From the NCBI GenBank assembly GCA_947623765.1, contig CANQIG010000084.1:1-7739 (forward strand): 7,739 bases of DNA, written 5' to 3'. The notes under the pieces are model-generated. The model was not told where the DNA came from and made no database searches. It was given only the letters and a program-made list of their open reading frames with translations. Of this stretch, positions 1 through 6,028 are shown piece by piece. The stretch comes from an uncultured Clostridia bacterium. GTDB taxonomy: Bacteria > Bacillota > Clostridia > Oscillospirales > Acutalibacteraceae. Positions within the stretch are counted from its first letter, which is position 1. Every line of letters begins with the position of its first letter. The position numbers and the translations under genes are program-made.

Positions 1-120
1 AGCGCGCGTCAGCGCGCACCCCGCGACTCAAAAGTCTTTTGGCTTACCTTTTCTTCAGAAAAGGTAAGCGCGGCGAAACGGCCTCTGGCCGCGGGGATCG
101 GGGCCGGGTTTGGCGTATGG
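1..120. repeat. Tandem palindromes downstream of recD2
   Basis: This non-coding stretch beyond the recD2 stop holds several inverted repeats in a row. At 3-16 GCGCGC flanks GTCA. At 29-41 CAAAAG and CTTTTG flank one base. At 42-69 there is a perfect 12-bp stem (GCTTACCTTTTC with its complement) around a TTCA loop. At 79-91 CGGCC and GGCCG flank TCT. None is followed by a T tract on the minus strand, so a classical intrinsic terminator for recD2 is not evident. The density of perfect stems suggests a dispersed intergenic repeat (REP-like) that may still end or stabilise the recD2 transcript. Repeat-family membership is inference. Confidence 0.55.
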
Positions 121-2376
121 TTAGAGGGGCGGGAGAGGCGCGCCGGGTCCGGCGGGCGCGTTTCCGCTGCCGAGGGCGAGAAAGTATTTCAGGCCGGAGA
201 AACGGCGCGTCTTGCGGTCGTTTTCGACCATGCGCTCGATCTCGGCGCGCGTGCCGACGAGGATGAGCAGCTTTTTCGCGCGGGTCACGCCCGTATAGAG
301 CAGGTTGCGGTAGGAGAGCTGCGGCGCGCCGGGGAACACCGGCATCACGACGGCGTTGAATTCGTTGCCCTGGCTCTTGTGGACCGTCACGGCGTAGGCG
401 AGCTCGAGCTCGTTCGCGGCGTGCTCGAAGTCATACAGCACCTCGCGGTCGTCGATCACGACGCGCAGGCAGCCCGCGTCGCGGTCGACCGCGGCGACGA
501 TGCCCATGTCCCCGTTGAAGACGCCCTCGCCGGTCGTGCCGTCGGGGCGGCTCCACGGCAGGTCGTAGTCGTTTTTGATCTGCATGACCTTGTCCCCGAG
601 GCGGAACACCGTGCCGCGCACCGTGACCTGCGGCTTGTCCTTCGCGGGCGGGTTGATCTCCTCGCGCAGGCGGCGGTTCAGCTCCACGGTGCCCGCGTCG
701 CCCTTTCTCCCCGGGCAGAGCACCTGGATGTCCGTGAGCGGCGAGTAGCCGTAGCTTTTGGGGAGCCGCACGGAGGCGAGCCCGACCACGGTCTCGGCGG
801 TCGACCGCGCGTCGCGCGCGGGGAGGAAGAAGAAATCGTTGTTGCGCACGCGGAGCTCCGGCATCTGGCCGTGGACGATCCTGTGCGCGTTCGTCACGAT
901 CAGGCTCTGCATCGACTGGCGAAAGATCTCGGTCAGCTGGACCGTCGGCAGCACGCCGGAGACGAGCAGGTCGTGGAGGACGTTCCCCGGGCCGACGCTC
1001 GGGAGCTGGTCGCTGTCGCCGACGAGGATCAGCCGACAGCCGGGCGGGAGGGCGCGCAGGACGCTCTCGAAGACGTAGCTGTCGACCATGGAGAGCTCGT
1101 CGATGACGACGGCGTCGCACTCGAGCGGATTGCGCTCGCTGCGCTGGAATGTCGGCTGGTCTTCGTCGTCCCAGTCCACCTGGAGCATCCGGTGGATCGT
1201 CTTCGCCTCGACCCCGGTGAGCTCCGTCATGCGCTTCGCGGCGCGGCCCGTCGGCGCGGCGAGGAAGACCGTCTCGCCCTTTTCCATCAGGATGCGGATG
1301 ATCGCATTGAGCGCCGTCGTCTTCCCGGTGCCCGGTCCGCCGGTGAGGATCAAAAGGCCCTTTTCGAGCGCGGCGCGGATCGCCTCCCGCTGCATCGCGG
1401 CGTACTCGATGCCCTGTTCCTGCTCGATCTCCCGGATCTCCTCCTCCACGTCCGTGATGGGCGGCGGGGGGATGCGCAGCATCATGCGGATGCGCTCGGC
1501 GGCGTACGATTCCATGCGGTGCCACTTCGGCAGGAACACGAACTGCCTGCCGTTGAATTCCTCCAAAACGAGGTCGAGGTCCCGGCAAAGCGTCTCGAGC
1601 GCGGCGACGGCGTTCTCCAAGGGGACGTGGAGGAGACTGGCGGCGGCGGGCGTGAGCTTATCCGCCGGGAGACAGGTGTGGCCGTTGAGCAGGTTGTGCG
1701 AGAGCACGTACCGCACGCCGGCCTTGATCCGCTCGACGTTCTCCGGCTCGTATTCCATTGAGGCGGCGAGGCGGTCCGCGACGGCAAAATCCACGCCGAT
1801 CTCCTCGGCGGTCAGGCGGTAGGGGTCCTCCTGCACGCAGGCGACGGCGGCCTGCCCGTAGACCTTCCAGACCTTCACCGCGTCCTCCGGGCGCACGCCG
1901 AACGCGCCGAGAAACGCCATCAGGTCGCGGATGCCGTTCACGCGGCGCATTTCCGCGCTGATCTGCCGCGCCTTTTCGAGCGTGACGCCCTTCACGGTCG
2001 CGAGACTTTCCGGGTCGTCCTCGAGGATGCGGATCGTGTCGTCGCCGAATTTTTCGACGATCTTCGCGGCGATCGCCGGGCCGACGCCCTTGACCGCGCC
2101 GCTCGAGAGGTATTTCAGCATGGCGGCGGTGGTCTCCGGGCGGGAGCGCTCGAACGCCTCGGCGCGGAACTGCCGCCCGAACGTCGCGTGGGACGTCCAT
2201 GTGCCGTAGAGGTGCAGCGTCTCCCCGACGCTGACGAACGGAAACGTCCCCACCACCGTGATGAGTTCGTCGCCGCCGGTGATCTCGAGCACCGTATACT
2301 GGTTCTGGTCGTTGTGGTAGACGATGTTTTCGACGCTGCCCTCCATTTCGAGCAGCTCCCGACGTTCTTCCGGCAC
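121..2376 (-). CDS. recD2: RecD2-type ATP-dependent 5'-3' DNA helicase
   Basis: This is a superfamily 1B DNA helicase of the RecD2 type, which acts alone rather than in RecBCD and is linked to replication and repair of damaged DNA. The 751-residue length is normal for the family. An N-terminal OB-like region (about 11-80) precedes helix-hairpin-helix segments (about 88-200). The helicase core shows a Q motif near Q329, Walker A GGPGTGKT (346-353), Walker B VVIDELSMVD (423-432), motif III LVGDSDQLPSVG (451-462), IFRQ (474-477), GDKVMQIKNDY (594-604), VFNGDMG (619-625), TVHKSQG (664-670) and YTGVTRAKK (694-702). No motif is missing. The start is GTG at 2376, chosen because AGGAGG lies 8 bases upstream; an in-frame ATG ten codons later has no comparable site. 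It has its own promoter, and the tail after about 735 is low complexity (Gly/Ala/Pro). Confidence 0.95.
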   Translation of the reverse strand: MPEERRELLEMEGSVENIVYHNDQNQYTVLEITGGDELITVVGTFPFVSVGETLHLYGTWTSHATFGRQFRAEAFERSRPETTAAMLKYLSSGAVKGVGPAIAAKIVEKFGDDTIRILEDDPESLATVKGVTLEKARQISAEMRRVNGIRDLMAFLGAFGVRPEDAVKVWKVYGQAAVACVQEDPYRLTAEEIGVDFAVADRLAASMEYEPENVERIKAGVRYVLSHNLLNGHTCLPADKLTPAAASLLHVPLENAVAALETLCRDLDLVLEEFNGRQFVFLPKWHRMESYAAERIRMMLRIPPPPITDVEEEIREIEQEQGIEYAAMQREAIRAALEKGLLILTGGPGTGKTTALNAIIRILMEKGETVFLAAPTGRAAKRMTELTGVEAKTIHRMLQVDWDDEDQPTFQRSERNPLECDAVVIDELSMVDSYVFESVLRALPPGCRLILVGDSDQLPSVGPGNVLHDLLVSGVLPTVQLTEIFRQSMQSLIVTNAHRIVHGQMPELRVRNNDFFFLPARDARSTAETVVGLASVRLPKSYGYSPLTDIQVLCPGRKGDAGTVELNRRLREEINPPAKDKPQVTVRGTVFRLGDKVMQIKNDYDLPWSRPDGTTGEGVFNGDMGIVAAVDRDAGCLRVVIDDREVLYDFEHAANELELAYAVTVHKSQGNEFNAVVMPVFPGAPQLSYRNLLYTGVTRAKKLLILVGTRAEIERMVENDRKTRRFSGLKYFLALGSGNAPAGPGAPLPPL

Positions 2377-2407
2377 AGCGCGTTCCTCCTGTCTTTTTCT
2401 CGTCTCT

Positions 2408-2436
2408 ATTATAGTACATTTGGCCGCGCTTGCAAA
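2408..2436 (-). promoter_or_regulatory. Sigma-A-like promoter of recD2
   Basis: On the minus strand a perfect -10 hexamer TATAAT (2408-2413) sits 17 bases after TTTGCA (2431-2436); shifting one base gives TTGCAA with a 16-base spacer. The -35 box matches only 4 of 6 positions, but the consensus -10 lies about 30 bases upstream of the recD2 GTG with the AGGAGG site in between. This implies recD2 can be transcribed independently of metK and the small membrane protein gene. Confidence 0.7.
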
Positions 2437-2471
2437 GGGGGGACGCCGAAGAAAATGCGGCCGGGGCGGGT

Positions 2472-2816
2472 CTATTCCGGGATGCGGTATGGGTCCGGCG
2501 GGGCGGTTTTCCCGATCTCGGCGAACGGGTACTTCAAAGTCAGCCGCCGAAGGACGGCCTCCACCTCGGGGTCGCCGGATTCATTCAGGCAGATCACGCG
2601 GCACATCCCGTAGAGGTCGAGCCATTTCACGCGCTCGAGCGCGCTGCGCACGACATATTCGGCTTCCTCCGGCGCGCGGACGCTCGCGTAGACCGTGAAG
2701 GGCTGCTCCTCGGCGAGGAGACGCGAGCGGGTCAGATGCAGGCAGACGGCCTTGACCGCCGTGATGACGGCGCAGACGGCGAGCACGAGGATCATGGCGA
2801 GCAGAACAGGTTCCAT
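2472..2816 (-). CDS. Small single-pass membrane protein, function unknown
   Basis: This 114-residue protein has ATG at 2816 and TAG at 2472. One hydrophobic helix (about residues 4-27, VLLAMILVLAVCAVITAV and onward) is followed by basic residues (R30, R32), which predicts a membrane anchor with the remainder in the cytoplasm. The soluble part (about 39-105) alternates strand-like and helix-like stretches: PFTVYASV, EEAEYVVRSALERVKWLDL, MCRVICLNES, DPEVEAVLRRLTLKYPF. That layout resembles a small alpha/beta domain. I do not recognise a named family; short proteins with an N-terminal helix and a similar 'V-D/N-x-x-x-D-P-E' plus 'YPF' pattern occur in Clostridia, but this is from memory. It starts 55 bases after the metK stop and may be cotranscribed with it. 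A strong GGAGGTG ribosome site lies 7 bases before the ATG but is inside a hairpin (2821-2853). Confidence 0.85.
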   Translation of the reverse strand: MEPVLLAMILVLAVCAVITAVKAVCLHLTRSRLLAEEQPFTVYASVRAPEEAEYVVRSALERVKWLDLYGMCRVICLNESGDPEVEAVLRRLTLKYPFAEIGKTAPPDPYRIPE

Positions 2817-2820
2817 CAAA

Positions 2821-2853
2821 ACACCTCCACGCCACAATACGGCGCGGAGGTGT
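2821..2853 (-). promoter_or_regulatory. Hairpin after metK masking the next gene's Shine-Dalgarno site
   Basis: Arms 2841-2853 and 2821-2833 are complementary at 12 of 13 positions (a G-T wobble at the odd one) around a 7-base loop. On the minus strand the 5' arm carries CACCTCC, an anti-Shine-Dalgarno sequence. The 3' arm carries GGAGGTG, which is the ribosome binding site of the 114-residue protein. The stem is followed by only TTTG and then the ATG, so it can serve as a weak terminator for metK, as a translation block on the next gene, or both. The dual role is inference. Confidence 0.7.
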
Positions 2854-2871
2854 CCAAATGTGCGTGTCCGC

Positions 2872-4056
2872 TCAGAGCCCCAGCGCTTCGCGGAGCTGCC
2901 CGACGCGGTCGGTGCGCTCCCAGCGGACGCCGAGCTCCTCCCGGCCCATGTGGCCGTAGGCCGCGAGCTTCCGGTAGATCGGCTTTTTGAGGTCGAGCTC
3001 GCGGATGATGGCGTTCGGGCGGAGGTCGAAGACCTTCTGCACGGCCTCGGCGAGCGCTTCGTCGGGGACGATGCCCGTGCCGAACGTCTCCGCCATGACG
3101 GAGACCGGGTGCGCGACGCCGATCGCGTACGCGAGCTGGATCTCGCAGCGCTCCGCGAGGCCCGCCGCGACGACGTTCTTCGCGACGTACCGCGCGGCGT
3201 AGGCGGCGGAGCGGTCGACTTTCGTCGGGTCCTTGCCGGAGAACGCGCCGCCGCCGTGGCGACCAACGCCGCCGTAGGTGTCAACGATGATCTTCCTTCC
3301 CGTGAGGCCGCTGTCCGCCGCAGGGCCGCCGAGAACGAACCGGCCCGTCGGGTTGATGTAGATCTTGGTCTCCCCGTCGATGAGGTCTTCCGGGACGACA
3401 GGGCGGATGACGTGCTCGACGACGTCCTTTCGGATCGTCTCGAGCGAGACGTCGGCGCTGTGCTGCGTCGAGACGACGATCGCGTCGAGGCGCGCGACGC
3501 GGCCGTCCACATACTCCGCCGTGACCTGCGTCTTGCCGTCCGGGCGGAGATAGGGCAGCGTGCCGTCCTTGCGCACGGCGGCGAGACGCTTCGCGAGCTT
3601 ATGCGCGAGCGACGCGGTCAGCGGCATGAGCTCGGGCGTTTCGTTCGTGGCGTAGCCGAACATCATGCCTTGATCGCCCGCACCGATGCGGTCGTCGAGG
3701 TCCCCGGCGCCGCCTTTCGTCTCGAAGGACTCGTTGACGCCCATCGCGATGTCGGGCGACTGCATATCGATGGAGGTGAGCACGCCGCAGGTCCTGCCGT
3801 TGAAGCCCGCCTCCGGCGTGTTGTAGCCGATGTCGCAGATGACGCCGCGCGCGATGGCGTCGATATCGACGTAGCACTCGGTGGAGATCTCGCCCATGAC
3901 GTGGACGACGCCGGTCGTCGCGGTGACCTCGCAGGCGACGTGCGCCTCGGGGTCCTTCTCGAGGATGGCGTCGAGGATGGCGTCGGAGATCTGGTCGCAG
4001 AGCTTGTCGGGATGCCCCTCGGTGACGGATTCGGATGTGAATAGACGTTTCTGCAT
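2872..4056 (-). CDS. metK: S-adenosylmethionine synthetase
   Basis: Methionine adenosyltransferase makes S-adenosylmethionine from methionine and ATP, releasing phosphate and pyrophosphate, in the cytoplasm. From ATG 4056 the protein has 394 residues, the usual family length. It opens with the typical LFTSESVTEGHPDK (5-18). It carries both family signatures: GAGDQGMMFGYA (125-136) and the phosphate-binding GGGAFSGKDPTKVDRS (268-283). All regions expected of the three-lobed fold are present and no lesion is visible. The frame is open to a TTG at 4086, but that would add ten poly-basic residues absent from the family and overlaps the terminator T tract. The chosen ATG has AAAGGAAAG at a suitable distance. 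The gene sits behind a SAM-I riboswitch, giving feedback control by its own product. Confidence 0.97.
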   Translation of the reverse strand: MQKRLFTSESVTEGHPDKLCDQISDAILDAILEKDPEAHVACEVTATTGVVHVMGEISTECYVDIDAIARGVICDIGYNTPEAGFNGRTCGVLTSIDMQSPDIAMGVNESFETKGGAGDLDDRIGAGDQGMMFGYATNETPELMPLTASLAHKLAKRLAAVRKDGTLPYLRPDGKTQVTAEYVDGRVARLDAIVVSTQHSADVSLETIRKDVVEHVIRPVVPEDLIDGETKIYINPTGRFVLGGPAADSGLTGRKIIVDTYGGVGRHGGGAFSGKDPTKVDRSAAYAARYVAKNVVAAGLAERCEIQLAYAIGVAHPVSVMAETFGTGIVPDEALAEAVQKVFDLRPNAIIRELDLKKPIYRKLAAYGHMGREELGVRWERTDRVGQLREALGL

Positions 4057-4084
4057 GGTTTTCTTTCCTTTCTTGTTCGCGTGC

Positions 4085-4114
4085 AAAAAGGCCGCCCTCC
4101 ATTCGAGAGCGGTC
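4085..4114 (-). terminator. Expression-platform terminator of the SAM riboswitch
   Basis: On the minus strand the stem pairs 4105-4114 (GACCGCTCTC) with 4090-4099 (GAGGGCGGCC), with one mismatch and one wobble, around a 5-base loop. It is followed directly by TTTTT (4085-4089). It lies 7 bases after the aptamer and about 28 bases before the metK ATG, as expected for a transcriptional OFF switch. The aptamer 3' strand (GATGAGGT, 4121-4128) can partly pair with GACC and CTC of the terminator 5' arm, a plausible but modest antiterminator. That alternative pairing is inference. Confidence 0.8.
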
Positions 4115-4120
4115 TTGCGA

Positions 4121-4217
4121 ACCTCATCTTTCGGCCTTCGCCGCAGGATTTAGCACCTTGCCTTTCGGCAGGTTGCCGGACTTCAAAGGGCCTGTTCCCT
4201 CCGTCACTCTCGATGGT
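4121..4217 (-). ncRNA. SAM-I (S-box) riboswitch controlling metK
   Basis: The minus strand matches the S-box aptamer in order. It has ATCGAGAG (P1/P2 5' side), GGAGGGAACAGGCCC, TTTGAAGTCC, GGCAACC, a short P3 stem-loop GCCGAAAGGC, GGTGCTAAATCC, a variable P4 arm GGCGAAGGCC, and AAAGATGAGG closing P1. All strongly conserved core segments of the class are present. SAM binding is expected to stabilise P1 and allow the terminator at 4085-4114 to form, lowering metK expression. P1 itself looks short and imperfect here (CATC with GATG, then bulges), so exact ends are approximate. Confidence 0.96.
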
Positions 4218-4223
4218 GCTCCT

Positions 4224-4253
4224 GTGTATGTTTGATGGAAATCAAACATACAC
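4224..4253. repeat. Perfect 13-bp palindrome upstream of SAM riboswitch
   Basis: GTGTATGTTTGAT and its exact reverse complement flank GGAA, making a 30-base perfect inverted repeat 6 bases upstream of the SAM aptamer. It is AT-rich in a GC-rich setting. No T tract follows on either strand, so it is not an ordinary terminator. It occupies the place where the metK promoter would be expected, and no convincing -35/-10 pair is visible there. It could be an operator, an RNA hairpin at the 5' end of the riboswitch transcript, or the remnant of a repeat. Confidence 0.7.
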
Positions 4254-4314
4254 GGATATTTGGTTTTGGGAGATCGTTCTTTTTGCCGCCGGTTTTTGGA
4301 CGGTCTCGGCGCGT

Positions 4315-4358
4315 CCGCGCCGGGAAATCTATCGAATGCAGCGGGTCGCTGCACGATA
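4315..4358. repeat. 44-bp hairpin-forming repeat, copy 1
   Basis: This 44-base sequence is identical to 5410-5453 and has the same orientation. Its core is an imperfect palindrome. TATCG (4330-4334), two unpaired A bases and TGCAGCG (4337-4343) form one side; a GGT loop follows; CGCTGCA (4347-4353) and CGATA (4354-4358) form the other. The GC-rich end (CGCGCCG) also forms a second stem with the sequence just outside (4307-4322). It starts ten bases after the stop of the last acetyltransferase gene. A stem with unpaired bases recalls REP elements and subterminal hairpins of IS200/IS605 elements, but no transposase gene is present. Confidence 0.8.
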
Positions 4359-4367
4359 TACCGATAA

Positions 4368-4868
4368 TTACTGCTTTGCGATTGCCATGCTGCACCTACT
4401 CCACAGCTCGTCTTTGTATGGGAAAACGTCCTGTTCAACACGTCTCTCCACAAAGCCGATTCTCTCGTAACAGCGTTTTGCTCTCGCATTTTCCTTGAAA
4501 ACATTCAACTGCACTGACGCGGCGCCTGTGATTTCAAACGCATACCGCAAAGCAAGCAGGATCATTTCCCGGCCATACCCTTTTCCGCGCAATCGATTGT
4601 CCACAATCACAGAAGCCAAAAAGCCTTCGCTGCTCTCCGGATTCAAAGAATATCTAAAAAATCCAATCCTGTTCCCGCTGTCATCCGTGGCCACAAACGG
4701 GCAGACCATCCATCGCTCCATCGTCTTTTCCAAAAAGTCGTGAAACGCCTGCGCCGTGACCGGATACGGGAAATTGTTTGCGCACCAGAGCGCATGATCT
4801 CTCTCGTTGTCTATCCATCCTGCCAGATATGGAAAATCCTTGCTCGGTATGTACGGTCTCAGTCTCAT
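4368..4868 (-). CDS. GNAT-family N-acetyltransferase, RimJ/RimL-like
   Basis: This 166-residue cytoplasmic protein has the GNAT fold, which transfers an acetyl group from acetyl-CoA to an amine. The acetyl-CoA loop is LRGKGYGREM (93-102), a good R/Q-x-x-G-x-G/A match, preceded by the beta-4 strand FLASVIVD (83-90). NVFKENARAKRCYERIGF (122-139) is the typical C-terminal motif. The N-terminal MRLRPYIPSKDFPYLAGWI resembles the RimJ/RimL group. The substrate cannot be told from sequence: ribosomal protein, small metabolite and antibiotic are all possible. Its ATG comes one base after the TGA of the upstream GNAT gene, with GGAG 13 bases before, so translation is probably coupled. GC content looks lower than metK and recD2, consistent with acquisition by transfer. 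It is the last gene of the accessory run. Confidence 0.9.
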   Translation of the reverse strand: MRLRPYIPSKDFPYLAGWIDNERDHALWCANNFPYPVTAQAFHDFLEKTMERWMVCPFVATDDSGNRIGFFRYSLNPESSEGFLASVIVDNRLRGKGYGREMILLALRYAFEITGAASVQLNVFKENARAKRCYERIGFVERRVEQDVFPYKDELWSRCSMAIAKQ

Positions 4869-4869
4869 A

Positions 4870-5379
4870 TCACGATTTCTCCAAATCCCGATGCGCCACG
4901 ACGACGGTATACGGTCCCGGGCTGCACGTTACCCCGGTTTCCGTGAAGCCGTTCTTGTGCCAGAAATGCTTTGCCTGCGGGTTGCCCTTGACCCATCCCA
5001 AGCGGACGCCGGTCAGGCCGCAGGTTTTCAAGTACGAACAAAGGTTGTCGATTATCTCGCTCCCGACGCCCCGCCCCTGCACGGAAACGTCGGTCATAAA
5101 AAAGCCGATGAACGCCGTCTCGGGATTCGGATACCCGAGGATGAAATCCATGACGGCAACAAGTTTTTCCCCGTCGTAGTAGCCCACGTAGTATTTATCG
5201 GAAAGCGTCTTGCGGGGCGGCAGCGCCTGCATATCGTCGGCGATGCTCTGTTCCGTGACAAACGGCGGGCAGTGGTGATAATACAGGGGATTTTGACTGC
5301 ACAGTTCGTAGATGTCCGCGATGTCGTCCGGCGTCAGGCACCGCACCGAGTAACGGTTTGAAAAACGGGAAACGTCCAT
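4870..5379 (-). CDS. GNAT-family N-acetyltransferase
   Basis: This 169-residue GNAT protein has its acetyl-CoA binding loop QGRGVGSEI at 101-109, after the strand AFIGFFMTDVSV (89-100), and the C-terminal motif NPQAKHFWHKNGF (133-145). The N-terminal half (YSVRCLTPDDIADIYELCSQNP) matches single-domain GNATs of the general Acetyltransf_1 kind more than the RimJ/RimL group of its neighbours. The three GNATs are therefore not recent duplicates of each other. The acceptor substrate is unknown. ATG 5379 is preceded by GGAGG only 4 bases away, a close but usable spacing. Its stop is 1 base from the next start, forming a tight pair, and that pair is bracketed by the two 44-bp repeats. Confidence 0.9.
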   Translation of the reverse strand: MDVSRFSNRYSVRCLTPDDIADIYELCSQNPLYYHHCPPFVTEQSIADDMQALPPRKTLSDKYYVGYYDGEKLVAVMDFILGYPNPETAFIGFFMTDVSVQGRGVGSEIIDNLCSYLKTCGLTGVRLGWVKGNPQAKHFWHKNGFTETGVTCSPGPYTVVVAHRDLEKS

Positions 5380-5409
5380 CCGGCCTCCGTAGTTCCGTGC
5401 GCGAAGTCA

Positions 5410-5453
5410 CCGCGCCGGGAAATCTATCGAATGCAGCGGGTCGCTGCACGATA
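5410..5453. repeat. 44-bp hairpin-forming repeat, copy 2
   Basis: This copy is identical to 4315-4358 over all 44 bases, in the same orientation. It starts 10 bases after the stop of the first GNAT gene and ends 31 bases before the ATG of the second. The TATCG-AA-TGCAGCG / CGCTGCA-CGATA hairpin is intact at 5425-5453. As in copy 1, the GC end forms a further stem with flanking sequence, but here the stem closes CGCGC around a longer loop (about 5400-5416). Sequences outside the 44 bases differ between copies, so the edges look sharp. Confidence 0.8.
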
Positions 5454-5462
5454 AGCTGGATT

Positions 5463-5978
5463 TTACAACTGCAATTCGTACAAAAAATCCGTGAATTCTT
5501 TCTCGGTGCCGCGCTTCTGATACGTGTATTCGCCCGTCACCTGAAAGCCCAGTTTTCTGACGACCCGATTGGAAGCGATATTATCCTGGTTGACTCTCAC
5601 GGTGACCTTTTTTGCGCCCTGCCGGACGGCATGATCGATCATGCCTTTTGCGGCCTCTGTGGCATATCCGTTTCCCCAATGATCTCTGTGCACGCAGTAC
5701 GCAATATCGTACGTGCTGCCGTCATCGCTCACCATGAAGCTGCAGGTCCCGATCCGGGTATGGGAATCCTTCAATTCGGAGATCAGATAACAGCAGTCCT
5801 CGTCCTCGGATAACGCTTCGATCTCCCGGACATATGCCTCGTCGATCTCTTCCATGGCCTCATCCGGCAAATACTCGCCCATTTCAGGGTCGTTCCAAAT
5901 GCTGATCGCAAATCGCGCGTCCTCTTTTTCAAAGCTGCGCAAGTACAGCCTCGGCGTTTCGATTGTCTGGATTTTCAT
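5463..5978 (-). CDS. GNAT-family N-acetyltransferase, RimJ/RimL-like
   Basis: This 171-residue acetyltransferase of the RimJ/RimL-like group (Acetyltransf_3) opens with IETPRLYLRSFEKEDA (6-21), the usual start of that group. It continues with DIAYCVHRDHWGNGYATEAAKG (91-112), containing the acetyl-CoA loop, and NIASNRVVRKLGFQVTGEY (133-151), the conserved C-terminal motif. Proteins of this group acetylate N-terminal amines of ribosomal proteins, small amines or drugs; which applies here is unknown. ATG 5978 has GGAG 7 bases upstream. It lies 50 bases after the kinase-like gene and 83 bases before the next GNAT gene, whose gap contains repeat copy 2. It is probably the second gene of a four-gene transcript. 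Confidence 0.92.
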   Translation of the reverse strand: MKIQTIETPRLYLRSFEKEDARFAISIWNDPEMGEYLPDEAMEEIDEAYVREIEALSEDEDCCYLISELKDSHTRIGTCSFMVSDDGSTYDIAYCVHRDHWGNGYATEAAKGMIDHAVRQGAKKVTVRVNQDNIASNRVVRKLGFQVTGEYTYQKRGTEKEFTDFLYELQL

Positions 5979-5992
5979 AGGTATACTCCGAG

Positions 5993-6008
5993 GTGCGCTT
6001 CAGCGCAC
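5993..6008 (-). repeat. Short hairpin between kinase-like gene and first GNAT
   Basis: GTGCGC and GCGCAC form a perfect 6-bp stem around a 4-base loop, just upstream of the GNAT ribosome binding site. No T tract follows, so it is unlikely to end transcription. It could be an mRNA stability or processing element. A second small stem (TCCG, loop, CGGA) lies at about 6012-6025. Confidence 0.45.
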
Positions 6009-6028
6009 ATTCCGGTCCGTAACGGAAG

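Noticed and set aside
42..69. Intrinsic terminator for recD2
   Set aside because: The stem is perfect, but it is AT-rich and on the minus strand is followed by CAAAAG, not a T tract, so it is listed as a repeat.
379..1761. Long plus-strand open frame of 460 codons opposite recD2
   Set aside because: It is the shadow of a GC-rich coding gene: composition is dominated by R, D, H, A and V with no recognisable domain, while the minus strand carries all helicase motifs.
2695..4044. Plus-strand open frame of 449 codons opposite metK
   Set aside because: It is an antisense shadow with Arg/Asp/Val-rich low complexity, and no ribosome site fits. metK on the other strand is unambiguous.
4057..4086. 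Upstream TTG start extending metK by ten residues
   Set aside because: It adds a Lys-rich extension not found in the family and starts within the riboswitch terminator T tract, so it could not be translated sensibly from the leader.
4315..4358. Integron attC site
   Set aside because: The hairpin with unpaired bases is suggestive, but the required core ends (RYYYAAC and GTTRRRY) are absent and no integrase is visible.
4124..4504. Minus-strand open frame of 126 codons running through the SAM aptamer and GNAT end
   Set aside because: Most of it is the translation of the riboswitch, palindrome and repeat; it overlaps a real GNAT gene out of frame.
5195..5449. Minus-strand open frame that begins inside repeat copy 2
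   Set aside because: It overlaps the GNAT gene in another frame, and the shared peptide with the copy 1 frame comes only from the repeated DNA.
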